NCBI RefSeq assembly: GCF_023264855.1
Contig: NZ_JAHFUW010000040.1
Span: 1-43,477, forward strand
Length of the DNA: 43,477 nucleotides
From: Herbiconiux sp.
GTDB lineage: Bacteria > Actinomycetota > Actinomycetes > Actinomycetales > Microbacteriaceae
Direction of reading: 5' to 3'
The notes below the pieces were generated by a model, which was given only the letters and a program-made list of their open reading frames with translations, was not told the origin of the DNA and did no database searches. The translations under genes and the position numbers were made by a program. This document shows, piece after piece, positions 28,055-36,206 of this stretch (positions within the stretch are counted from its first letter, which is position 1; each line of letters opens with the position of its first letter).

Positions 28055-29367
28055 CACGCTCCCAGCACGCGGTCGAGGTACGCGTTGGAGAACATCCGCG
28101 TGGGGTCGAGCCGGTCTCGCAGCTGCACGAACGAACCGTGCTGCGGATACAGCGCCGCCAGCGCCGCCGCATCGCGGGTGTGCAGCTTGCCCCAGTGCGG
28201 ACGGCCGGCGTGCTCGATCATGATCTCCTCGACAGCTTCGAAGTACTCGGTGTGGTTCTCGCGGAAGTACCGGTGCACGGCCACGTAGCCGCTGTCGCGC
28301 CCGGAGGCGGTCGAGAGCCAGAGGTCGTCGGCCGGTGCGAACCGCACCTCGATCGGGAACGAGATCTTCCAGCCGCGCGAGCGGATCAGTTCGTCGATCG
28401 CCCGCAGCACCTCGGGCACGTCGGCCGCGGGAACCGCGTACTCCATCTCCCGGAAGCGTACCGTGCGCTTGGTGGCGAAAACGCGGTGCGAGGCGTCCGA
28501 GAACGAGCGGTCGCCCCAGAGCCGCTCGGCGAGCGCGTTCACGCCCGGCACGATCGCGGGCACCATGCGCCCGGCCGCACAGGTGGCGCGGAACACCCCG
28601 TTGGCCAGCAGGGTGTCGTCGACGAACGAGCTCCAGGGCGAGAGCGGCCGGGTGGCGACGGATGCCGGCTGCCGGGTGTTCGCCTTGGTGACGGCCGTGC
28701 GCGTGCCCGGGAACCAGTAGAACTCGAAGTGATCGGTGCCGGCGACGTGCGCGTCGAGGCCGGTGATGACCTCGTCGAGCGGATACGGGCGCTCCACCGC
28801 CTCGAGCACGAAGGCGGGAACGCACTGGAGGGTGACCTCCACGATGATGCCGAGGGCGCCGAGCCCCACCGCGGCGGCCGGCAGCAGCTCGGGGTTCGAC
28901 GTCTCCGAGATGTGCAGCAGCTCGCCGTCGGCGGTGACCAGCGTGAGACCCACCACCTGCGTGGCGATGCCGCCGAGGTCGCGGCCGGTGCCGTGCGTTC
29001 CGGTGGAGATCGCGCCGCTGATCGACTGCTGGTCGATGTCGCCCATGTTCGCCAGGGCGAGCCCGTGCGGGCGCAGCAACCGGGGCAGGTCGAACAGACG
29101 GGTGCCGCCGAAGAGCGTGACGCGGCCGCGCTCGCGGTCGACCTCGGCGATGCCGGTGAGGTCGTCGAGCTCGAGCAGCACCCCCGTGGCCACGGCGATG
29201 CCGGTGAAGCTGTGGCCGGCCCCGACCGCCTTCACCCGGAGGCCCGTGCGCGCGGCCCCGCGCACGGCACGCTGCACGGCGGCCACGCTCACCGGCCTCT
29301 CGACCCGCACCGGCTTCACCGACTCGGTGCGCGCCCAGTTGCGCCAGGTGCCGTTCATCGCCGTCAC
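28054..29367 (-). CDS. FAD-linked sugar-1,4-lactone oxidase
   Basis: A 437-residue flavoprotein of the D-arabinono-1,4-lactone/L-gulonolactone oxidase group. The FAD-binding region holds KAVGAGHSFTGIA with H52, the residue that carries the flavin in relatives, then a GTHGTG motif. The C-terminal ALO domain ends with the HWGKLHT motif. GTG 29367 has GGAAGG upstream and overlaps the previous stop (GTGA). It probably oxidises a sugar lactone or polyol in the same catabolic route as the GH1 enzyme; the exact substrate is not known. Confidence 0.88.
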   Translation of the reverse strand: MTAMNGTWRNWARTESVKPVRVERPVSVAAVQRAVRGAARTGLRVKAVGAGHSFTGIAVATGVLLELDDLTGIAEVDRERGRVTLFGGTRLFDLPRLLRPHGLALANMGDIDQQSISGAISTGTHGTGRDLGGIATQVVGLTLVTADGELLHISETSNPELLPAAAVGLGALGIIVEVTLQCVPAFVLEAVERPYPLDEVITGLDAHVAGTDHFEFYWFPGTRTAVTKANTRQPASVATRPLSPWSSFVDDTLLANGVFRATCAAGRMVPAIVPGVNALAERLWGDRSFSDASHRVFATKRTVRFREMEYAVPAADVPEVLRAIDELIRSRGWKISFPIEVRFAPADDLWLSTASGRDSGYVAVHRYFRENHTEYFEAVEEIMIEHAGRPHWGKLHTRDAAALAALYPQHGSFVQLRDRLDPTRMFSNAYLDRVLGA

Positions 29368-30674
29368 AGGAAGGCCTTCCCCTCGCCGCGGTAGCTCGGC
29401 ACGACGGCCACCACCTGCTCGTCGGAGACCACCTGGAACTCGTTCACGTGTTCGGCCAGCTCGCCGGATTTCGTGTGCCGCAGCCACACCCGGTCGCCCA
29501 CGGCGAGCGCCGCCGCCCCGCGCCCGGAGAGCGGTGTCTGCACTTCGCCGGCCATCTCGCGGGCCTGCATCCGGGTGCCCCTGGGCCAGACGACCTCGGG
29601 CAGCCGGTCGGGGGCGGGCGGGCCGGAGGCGATCCAGCCGCCGCCGAGCAGGGTCGCCATGTCGGGCCGGGGTTTGCGCACCACCGGCAGCGCGAAGGCG
29701 GCCGCGGGTGCCGGGTGGAAGCGCGAGTAGGTGTCGAACAGGTGCCCGCCGAACAGTCCGCTGCCGGCGGCGATCTCGGTGACCGAGGGATCGGCGCCGG
29801 TCGATTCCAGCGACCCGGTGCCGCCGCCGTTCACGAACTCGAGCTCGGCGATCTTCCGCACCGCCGCCACAACCGCGCCGCGCCGGTCGCGCAGCTCCGC
29901 GGCGGAGCGCGCCTGCATCCAGTCGATCACCCGGCCCTGCCCGAACCCGGTGACCAGGTTGCCGCGGGGCCGGTTGCCGACCCCGGCGATCTGCGACTCG
30001 TACGCCATCATCCCCACCAGCGCGAAGCCCGGCCGGGCGACGACGGCGCGGGCCAGCGCGGTGGCCTGCTCGACGGTGTGGATCGGCGAGCGGAACACCC
30101 CGAGGCGGCCGAGCCCCGGTGCCGTGAAGGCCGCATCCAGTTCGAGGGCGACCCGGATGACCGCCCGCTGCGCCGGCGGCACGACCGCGTCGACCAGGTC
30201 GAGGTGCTCGGCCGAGTCGATCATCAGCGTCACCCGGGAGGCCAGCTTCTCATCGGCGGCCAGGGTGCGGATCGCGGCCCGATCGGTGCTCGGGTACCCG
30301 ACGACGACGTCGTCGACGGTCTCGGCGAGCCACAGCGCCTCGGCGAGCGTGTAGGCGAGAACGCCGGCGTATCCGGGCAGCGCGAGCACCGCATCCTGAA
30401 CCGCCCGCACCCGGATCGACTTGCTGGCCACCCGGATCGGCACGCCCCCCGCCCGGTGCAGCATCGAGCGGGCGTTGTGCACGAGCGCTTCGAGGCCGAT
30501 CACGGCGACCGGGGGGTCGAGCTCGGCGGTCGCCGCCGTGAGGCCGCGCCAGTAGCGCTGCTCGTCGCGCCAGGCGCGCGGGTGCACGGAGTCGGCGGCG
30601 AGGTCCAGCAGCGGTGCGGATGCTGCATCCGTGGCCTTCTTCACGGCCGGGGCCTTCTTCGGGGTGGGGGTCAT
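29364..30674 (-). CDS. Alanine racemase-fold PLP enzyme (amino acid deaminase/aldolase type)
   Basis: A 436-residue protein with the N-terminal PLP barrel of the alanine racemase/D-threonine aldolase type. The likely Schiff-base lysine sits in RVASKSIRV near residue 85, and the C-terminal beta domain ends in HTKSGELAEH, reminiscent of D-threonine aldolases. The first about 20 residues are Lys/Ala/Pro-rich. ATG at 30674 overlaps the MFS stop by 4 nt. Reaction not certain: aldolase, dehydratase or deaminase on a D-hydroxy amino acid are all possible. Confidence 0.82.
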   Translation of the reverse strand: MTPTPKKAPAVKKATDAASAPLLDLAADSVHPRAWRDEQRYWRGLTAATAELDPPVAVIGLEALVHNARSMLHRAGGVPIRVASKSIRVRAVQDAVLALPGYAGVLAYTLAEALWLAETVDDVVVGYPSTDRAAIRTLAADEKLASRVTLMIDSAEHLDLVDAVVPPAQRAVIRVALELDAAFTAPGLGRLGVFRSPIHTVEQATALARAVVARPGFALVGMMAYESQIAGVGNRPRGNLVTGFGQGRVIDWMQARSAAELRDRRGAVVAAVRKIAELEFVNGGGTGSLESTGADPSVTEIAAGSGLFGGHLFDTYSRFHPAPAAAFALPVVRKPRPDMATLLGGGWIASGPPAPDRLPEVVWPRGTRMQAREMAGEVQTPLSGRGAAALAVGDRVWLRHTKSGELAEHVNEFQVVSDEQVVAVVPSYRGEGKAFL

Positions 30675-31939
30675 CGAACGCTCCTGACGCGGGAGACGGC
30701 GACCGCGCCGGCGAAGCCGAACAGGGCCGAGAGGAGGAAGAGGCCGGGAAAACCGCCCAGCCAGCTGACCACGGCGGCGCCGAGCAGCGGGGCGATCGCC
30801 TGCGGCACGGCCGTGGCGATGTTCATGATGCCGAGGTCTTTGCCGCGGGAGGCGGGATCCGGCAGCACCTGCGTGGCGAGTGCCTGGTCGACCGAGAGGA
30901 ACGTTCCGTAACCCAGCCCGAGCAGGGCGGCCGCCACCATCGTCACCGTGAGCTCGGGCACGAAGGCCAGCAGCAGAGCCGCCACGGCCTGCAGCACGGC
31001 GGCGGCGAGCACGAAGATGCGGCGGCGGCCCAAGCGGTCCGAGAGGGCGCCGGCCACGATCGAGGCCACCACCACGAAGACCGTGTAGATGACGATCAGC
31101 AGCAGCAGGTCGTCTTCGGCGTTCGGATCGCGCAGCCCGAACATCAAGAAGTAGAGCAGCAGCGTGGTGCCGAGCGCGTTGCCGATGTTCACCAGGATGC
31201 GGCTGGTGAGGGTCCAGCCGAAGTCCGGATGGGCGCGTGGGCTGACCCACATGCTCTGCACGATCGCCCGCACGGTGAGCACCGGACGATCGGATCGGGC
31301 CAGCTGCGCATCCGGCATGACGAGGCAGAACGGCGCCACAAGCACGACGAGCAGCACGGCCATCGCCGTGTAGCCGAAGAACTGGCCGGTGAACAGGGTG
31401 GTGGCCAGCAGCACGCCGAGGATGAGGCCCACGGCCTGCGGCGCCGAGATGAAGCTCGAGACGAGGCCGCGCTGGTCGACCGGCACCTGGTCGGAGATGG
31501 CCGCGGTGAGGGCGGCGGAGAGCACGCAGAAGCCGATGATGGCGACGGTCCACCACAGACCGACTCCCGCGAGGCTGGACTGCAGGCCGAGCAGGAACAG
31601 CGCCACGGCGAAGAGCACGGCGCCGGCCGCGATCCACGGCCGGCGGCGGCCGAAGCGGGAGGTGGTGCGGTCGGAGAGGGCTCCCGTGATGGGGAAGGTG
31701 ACCAGCGCGAACACGCCCGCGATGGCCGAGATCACCCCGAACGCCACCACGCTGTCGGTCCACTCGCCGCTGGTGACGTGCTGCTCCACCTGCAGAGGAA
31801 GCAGAAGCTGCACGGGCGTGAGCTGCGCCATCCAGACACCGAGCCAGCCGGCGCCGAACAGGGCGATCCACGCACCGCCGACCCGGCGCACCGGTTCGGC
31901 GAGGGCCTGCGGGGCGGCTTCGTCACGCTCGGTGGTCAT
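30671..31939 (-). CDS. MFS transporter, sugar/glycoside type
   Basis: A 422-residue permease with twelve predicted helices. The loop 2-3 motif GALSDRTTSRFGRRRPWI and the loop 8-9 motif GALSDRLGRRRIF are classic major facilitator signatures, and the layout resembles glycoside/pentoside-type (GPH-like) and sugar importers. Its ATG lies inside the end of the TetR gene (17-nt overlap) and its stop overlaps the PLP gene. It likely imports the substrate of the operon. Confidence 0.87.
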   Translation of the reverse strand: MTTERDEAAPQALAEPVRRVGGAWIALFGAGWLGVWMAQLTPVQLLLPLQVEQHVTSGEWTDSVVAFGVISAIAGVFALVTFPITGALSDRTTSRFGRRRPWIAAGAVLFAVALFLLGLQSSLAGVGLWWTVAIIGFCVLSAALTAAISDQVPVDQRGLVSSFISAPQAVGLILGVLLATTLFTGQFFGYTAMAVLLVVLVAPFCLVMPDAQLARSDRPVLTVRAIVQSMWVSPRAHPDFGWTLTSRILVNIGNALGTTLLLYFLMFGLRDPNAEDDLLLLIVIYTVFVVVASIVAGALSDRLGRRRIFVLAAAVLQAVAALLLAFVPELTVTMVAAALLGLGYGTFLSVDQALATQVLPDPASRGKDLGIMNIATAVPQAIAPLLGAAVVSWLGGFPGLFLLSALFGFAGAVAVSRVRSVR

Positions 31940-32645
31940 CGCGAGTCCTTTCGGGTGATCGGCTTTCGGGTGATCGGCTTTCGTGGTGCTCGGCGGTCGG
32001 TGGGCGGATGCCGGTGTCGGTATCCGTATCCGTATCCGTATCCGTGTCGGTGTTCGGCACGGCTTCGGCGGCGAGCGCTCGGGCGGCGAAGCGGATGCTG
32101 CGGTCGGCCCGCTCGTCGTCGCCGTCGGCGAGCCACGCCAGCGTGATGCCGTCGGTGAACACCACCAGGTCGGCGGCGAGATCGGGCAGGGGCCTCTGCC
32201 ACACGGCTCCGGTGCGCTGGGCGGCCTCGGCCAGCGATTCCGCGGCCAGGCTGCGGTAGCGCTCGTACTGCTTGGCGGCGAGCTCGCGCATGCCGGGGGT
32301 GCGGATGGAGTACTGGGTGAGCTCGAACATCGCGCGCTCGCGCAGCGGATCGGCGCGCACCTGGGCGAAGTAGCTGCGGAGGCCGAGTTCGAGCACGGTC
32401 TCGAGGCTGCTGCCCGATCCGCTCGTCACCTCGAGCACCACCTGCTGGCTGTCGACCACCTCGGCCACGAGCTCGGCAAGCAGCTCTTCGCGCGAGGCGA
32501 AGGCGTAGTGGAAGCTGGCGAGCTTCATGCCGGCGGCCTCGACGACCGCGCGGGTGGTCGCCCCGGCGACACCGTGCCGCGCTATCACGTCGAAGGCGGC
32601 GGCGAGCAGGCGGCTGCGGCGTTCGGCCACCGGCATGCGCGCCAT
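31923..32645 (-). CDS. TetR family regulator with Thr-Asp repeat tail
   Basis: A 240-residue regulator heading the catabolic operon. The helix-turn-helix is in GATTRAVVEAAGMKLASFHYAFASREELLAELV. After the ligand domain the protein ends with about six Thr-Asp repeats encoded by a hexamer microsatellite (32014-32055), then SRSPE repeats from a 15-nt tandem duplication (31949-31978), and the last 17 nt overlap the MFS start. ATG 32645 has GAGGAG 7 nt upstream. A palindrome 68 nt upstream of the start is a probable operator. Confidence 0.9.
   Translation of the reverse strand: MARMPVAERRSRLLAAAFDVIARHGVAGATTRAVVEAAGMKLASFHYAFASREELLAELVAEVVDSQQVVLEVTSGSGSSLETVLELGLRSYFAQVRADPLRERAMFELTQYSIRTPGMRELAAKQYERYRSLAAESLAEAAQRTGAVWQRPLPDLAADLVVFTDGITLAWLADGDDERADRSIRFAARALAAEAVPNTDTDTDTDTDTDTGIRPPTAEHHESRSPESRSPERTRDDHRA
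31949..31978 (-). repeat. 15-nt tandem duplication in TetR tail
   Basis: Two exact copies of TTTCGGGTGATCGGC (plus strand) in tandem, followed by five bases of a third. In frame they encode SRSPE repeated in the regulator's C-terminus, just before the MFS start codon region. Confidence 0.85.
32014..32055 (-). repeat. Hexanucleotide microsatellite encoding Thr-Asp repeats
   Basis: Four exact GTATCC units (32020-32043) flanked by GTGTCG variants and a final GTGTTC. The unit is a multiple of three, so length change would alter the tail of the TetR protein without a frameshift. Confidence 0.9.
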
Positions 32646-32712
32646 GTGCTGCTCCTCGCTCGTGGCACGGCCACGCTCGTGCACCGCTCGCACGCCCGCC
32701 CAGCCGCCGAAG

Positions 32713-32728
32713 TGGGTCAGTTGACCCA
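32713..32728. promoter_or_regulatory. Candidate operator of the glycoside operon
   Basis: Palindrome TGGGTCA-GT-TGACCCA with perfect 7-bp arms, in the 199-nt divergent gap between the TetR gene and the Ig-repeat gene. A partial third half-site (GTCAGT) follows. It could serve both directions. Confidence 0.55.
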
Positions 32729-32844
32729 GTTGCGTCAGTATGCCGCACGCCGGGCACGGCTGTACATCCCCACCTCCGAATTTCATGCGAAACGCCGGGA
32801 GCAGGGTGGTGCGGATCGCCGGCGGTCGTGCTGAATAGACGGAG

Positions 32845-35388
32845 GTGTCGGGTTCGCGTGCAGAGTGGGAGCAGACGTCGTCGCGACCTCGTGACGGCGG
32901 GGATCGGCGATTCCGGGGGCTGATCACCACGGCCCTCGCCCTCGTTCTCACGGGCGGATTCGTTCTCGCCGGAGCCGGTATGGCCGCCTGGGCGGCGCCG
33001 TCCGACACGGCTGTCCTCCCCGCGGCTGCTCCTAGCGAGGCGGCTGCGGCCGACGACACCGCTGCGCCCACCGAAGCGGCACCCACCTCGGCTGCCCCCA
33101 CCGATGTGGCTCCCACAACCCCGGCGCCCTCCGAGGCCGCGCCCACTTCCGCTCCCCCCAGCGCGGCACCGCCCGAGACGCCCGACCCTACGCCCGTGCC
33201 GACGCCCGCCCCCGAACCCCCGGTCATCTCTTCCCCGGACGACGGCGCGCTGATCGACGGCAGCGTGGTCGTCGCCGGCACCGCCACCCCGGGCAGCACC
33301 CTGCAGATCCTGGCCGGCGGTTCCTCCGAACCGCTCTGCATCGTCACCGCGGATGCGTCGGGCGGCTACTCGTGCGACGCGAGCGGGCTGACGAGCTCGC
33401 CCGCGACGAGCATCCGCGTGATCGAGCTGGCCGGCTCCGGGAACGTCTCGAGCACCATCACCGTGCGCGTGCTGACCGCGCCGGTGGTGACCGGCGGGCC
33501 GCGCGGTGCACTCACCAACGCGGTCGTGCAGGGCACGGCCTATCCGGGAGCCGCTGTCACGGCGAGCACGGGCGATCTCGGCTGCACCGGAACGGCCGAC
33601 GGATCGGGCGCGTGGTCGTGCCCGCTCTCCGGCCCGTCCGGCATCCGCGACGGCGACTACCGGGTGTCGGCCACGCAGACGACATCGTGGAGCGACGGGG
33701 CCTCGTCGCCCGAGGGCGCATCCGTCGCCATCCAGATCGACGCCACCGTGCCGGCCGCCCCCGTGCTGCTCTCGCCCGCCCCCGGAACCGTGCTGCCGCT
33801 GGCCGGCGCCGTGTTCCGCGGCACGGGCGAAGACGACGCCACCGTCTCGGTGTTCGCCGGCCCGCAGGTGCTCTGCGAGGCCGAGGTCGCCGGGGGTTCG
33901 TGGTCGTGCACGGCGGCGCCGGTGCCCGCCGGAACCTACAGCCTCGCGGTGCTGCAGCAGGATGCCGCCGGCAATGTGAGCGTGCAGAGCGGTCCGCTCT
34001 CGCTCGCCTTCCAGGCTGTGTCGCCCGGAACACCCACCCCCACCGCCACGAACACTCCCGGTTCCACCTCGCCGACCGCACCCGCAACCGGCCCGGCCGC
34101 CCCGCAGAGCCCTCAAGAGACCGATGGATCGGCGCCGGCGCCCCCGGGGTCCGGTCCCGGCTCGTCGGAGGGCGGTGGCACCGACCCGTCGGCCCCCGGT
34201 GACGACGGCGGCACCGCGACGCCTTCCGCACCCCCGGCAGGATCCGGCACCTGGACCGACGCGACGCGCTTCTCCGCCGCCTTGCAGCCTGCTCTCGGTG
34301 CGCAGGCGCAGTCCGTGTGGTGGATCGCCCTGGTGGCGGGGGTGCTCGCGCTGGCGCTGATCGCCCTGCCGAGCCGGCTGCTGAGCGCCTCGGTCGGAGC
34401 GAGCGTCGCCGCATCCGCTCGCCCGGGCGCCACCCGCACCGGCTCGGCCGGAGTGCACACCCCGCTGGCCGCGCTCGGGCGGCTGCTCGGCCGCAACCGC
34501 TCGCGGGTCGAGTACGACCGGGCGCCCGACGTACGGATCGGCCCGGCCCTGCGCGTGGCCGCGGCTCTCCTGGCCGCCGCGGCGATCGTGACGCTGTCCA
34601 GCCCCGTGCTCGGGCAGCCCGCCTACCTGCGCCTCTTCCTCGCGGTGATCGCCGCTCTCTTCGTGGTGAACGTGGTGGCGACGCTGGTACCCGCCGCCCT
34701 CGCCCGCCGCGTGTTCGGGGTCGTCGCCCGGCCGCGCCTCCGCCCGCAGCTGCTGGTGCTCGCCGCCGCGCTGGCGCTGATCTCGAGGCTGGCCGAGCTC
34801 GATCCGGTGCTCGTGTTCGGTCTCGTCGCCGGGCTGAGCGTCACCGGCGGCTCCACCGGGCGCTCGGCACGGGTCGGCCGCGGCACGGTCGCCACCCTGC
34901 AGGTGCTCTGTCTGCTCGTGCTCGGCGCCTTCGCCTGGCTGGCCGGGGGTGCGGCGGCCGGCACCCTCGCTGCCACCTCGGCCGGCGCATCCGGAGCCTC
35001 ACCCGAGCTGTGGAGCACCGCCATCGCCGAGTTCACCAACGTCGTGACGCTCGCGTCGTTCGGCAGTGCCAGCGTGCTGCTGCTGCCGGTGGCCGGCTCG
35101 GCCGGTCGCCGCATCCTGGCCTTCTCGCCGGCCACCTGGGCGCTGCTCGCGCTCGCCTCCTACACCGCCCTGGCGATGCTGTTCGCGCCGTCGTTGATCA
35201 CGGCGGCCGCCTCGGGCGCGCTCGTGCTGCCGGTGGTGCTCGCGATCGGCTTCGCCGCGATCTGCCTCTCGGTGTGGGCTTGGATGCGGTTCGTCGCCGA
35301 CGACGACGACCCCGTTCTCGAGGTGTTCGGAGATGCGCCGGACCGGCAGTCCCTCTCCGCGCCGGTCGTAGGATCGAAGGGTGAATGA
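32845..35388 (+). CDS. Large surface protein: three Ig-like repeats plus multi-pass membrane domain
   Basis: An 847-residue protein I cannot assign to a named family. After a signal-like helix (residues about 27-50) comes a low-complexity Ala/Pro/Thr/Ser stretch, then three Ig-like modules, each with a close Cys pair (LCIV..YSC, LGCT..WSC, LCEA..WSC), then a Pro/Gly/Ser linker, and from about residue 490 a membrane domain of roughly eight helices ending in an acidic cytoplasmic tail. The GTG at 32845 overlaps its own GGAGG, so the true start is uncertain. Likely envelope-located; it overlaps the flavin-reductase gene by 8 nt. Confidence 0.85.
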   Translation: MSGSRAEWEQTSSRPRDGGDRRFRGLITTALALVLTGGFVLAGAGMAAWAAPSDTAVLPAAAPSEAAAADDTAAPTEAAPTSAAPTDVAPTTPAPSEAAPTSAPPSAAPPETPDPTPVPTPAPEPPVISSPDDGALIDGSVVVAGTATPGSTLQILAGGSSEPLCIVTADASGGYSCDASGLTSSPATSIRVIELAGSGNVSSTITVRVLTAPVVTGGPRGALTNAVVQGTAYPGAAVTASTGDLGCTGTADGSGAWSCPLSGPSGIRDGDYRVSATQTTSWSDGASSPEGASVAIQIDATVPAAPVLLSPAPGTVLPLAGAVFRGTGEDDATVSVFAGPQVLCEAEVAGGSWSCTAAPVPAGTYSLAVLQQDAAGNVSVQSGPLSLAFQAVSPGTPTPTATNTPGSTSPTAPATGPAAPQSPQETDGSAPAPPGSGPGSSEGGGTDPSAPGDDGGTATPSAPPAGSGTWTDATRFSAALQPALGAQAQSVWWIALVAGVLALALIALPSRLLSASVGASVAASARPGATRTGSAGVHTPLAALGRLLGRNRSRVEYDRAPDVRIGPALRVAAALLAAAAIVTLSSPVLGQPAYLRLFLAVIAALFVVNVVATLVPAALARRVFGVVARPRLRPQLLVLAAALALISRLAELDPVLVFGLVAGLSVTGGSTGRSARVGRGTVATLQVLCLLVLGAFAWLAGGAAAGTLAATSAGASGASPELWSTAIAEFTNVVTLASFGSASVLLLPVAGSAGRRILAFSPATWALLALASYTALAMLFAPSLITAAASGALVLPVVLAIGFAAICLSVWAWMRFVADDDDPVLEVFGDAPDRQSLSAPVVGSKGE

Positions 35389-36019
35389 CGCACAGAACCC
35401 GGCCGCGGCCGCATCCGACGACGAGCAGACCGGGATCGTGCGGCTGCCGGCCGAGCACGAGGCCGAGCATTCGCTGATCCCGCATCCGAGCGAGGAGCCG
35501 GGCGTCACCCCCGACGAGTTCAAGGCCGCGTTCCGCAACCATCCGGCGGGTGTCGCCGTGATCACCGCGGATGCCGGCGACGGGCCGGTCGCTCTCACCG
35601 CCACCTCGGTCTTCTCGGTGAGCGTGGCTCCGCCGTTGCTGGTGTTCTCGGTCTCGGAGCTCTCCTCCAGCACCCCCACCATCCGCCGGGCCGACACCGT
35701 GGTGGTGCACCTGCTCGGCGCCGCCCAGCTCGACATCGCGAAGCTCGGTGCCACCAGCGGCATCGACCGCTTCGCCGACACCTCGATCTGGGCGCGCCTG
35801 CCCACGGGCGAACCCTACTTCCCGGCAGCCCATGCCTGGATCCGCGGTCGTGTCGTCAACAAGATGGAGGCCGGCGGCTCCACCGTCGTAGCCGTGCAGG
35901 CCCTGGAGACGATGGCGCCCCCCGCGGGCGACCACGCGGCAGACGCCGACGAGGCCGAGCCCTTGGTGTATCACAACCGCACGTGGCACCGCCTAGGAGC
36001 CCACTCCAAGATCGACTGA
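35381..36019 (+). CDS. Flavin reductase-like FMN-binding protein
   Basis: A 212-residue protein with the flavin reductase-like split-barrel domain: FRNHPAGVAVITAD, LTATSVFSVSVAPPLLVFSV and the HAWIRGRVVNKMEAGGSTVVA segment are typical. A 45-residue acidic N-terminal extension precedes the domain. GTG at 35381 overlaps the preceding gene's end by 8 nt, so the pair is co-transcribed. It may reduce or bind FMN for a partner oxygenase; no partner is evident. Repeat copy C follows. Confidence 0.9.
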   Translation: MNDAQNPAAAASDDEQTGIVRLPAEHEAEHSLIPHPSEEPGVTPDEFKAAFRNHPAGVAVITADAGDGPVALTATSVFSVSVAPPLLVFSVSELSSSTPTIRRADTVVVHLLGAAQLDIAKLGATSGIDRFADTSIWARLPTGEPYFPAAHAWIRGRVVNKMEAGGSTVVAVQALETMAPPAGDHAADADEAEPLVYHNRTWHRLGAHSKID

Positions 36020-36044
36020 ACCACCAGCGAAGTCACCACGCAAC

Positions 36045-36199
36045 GGGCCGTACTCGACGACCCAAGGTGAGCGTGTGGCCGACGGATGCGACCGCAGGCC
36101 GCGTCCGTCGACCGCACGCTCACATGTCGCGGCTCGCCGGGCAGGGACCGGCGAGCCCCGGGAGCGACGAGCGAAGCCCGGCGCCCCCGGCAGCTAGCA
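36045..36199 (+). repeat. Three-hairpin intergenic repeat, copy C
   Basis: Third copy, in the 187-nt gap between convergent genes, sense to the flavin-reductase gene it follows by about 25 nt. Hairpin 1: 36067-36075 with 36115-36123 and 36080-36090 with 36100-36110, loop ACCGCAGGC. Hairpin 2: 36131-36140 with 36148-36157, loop GCAGGGA. Hairpin 3: 36158-36169 with 36179-36190 (two mismatches), loop AGCGAAGCC. Same flanks as the others (GGCCGTACTCG at the 5' side, GGCAGCTAGCA at the 3' side). Confidence 0.9.
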
Positions 36200-36206
36200 C
36201 AGCCCC

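Noticed and set aside
31936-34458. 840-codon open frame on the minus strand across the TetR and Ig-repeat genes
   Set aside because: Arg/Gly/Ala-rich frame-shifted shadow; the real genes in other frames have clear domains and ribosome sites.
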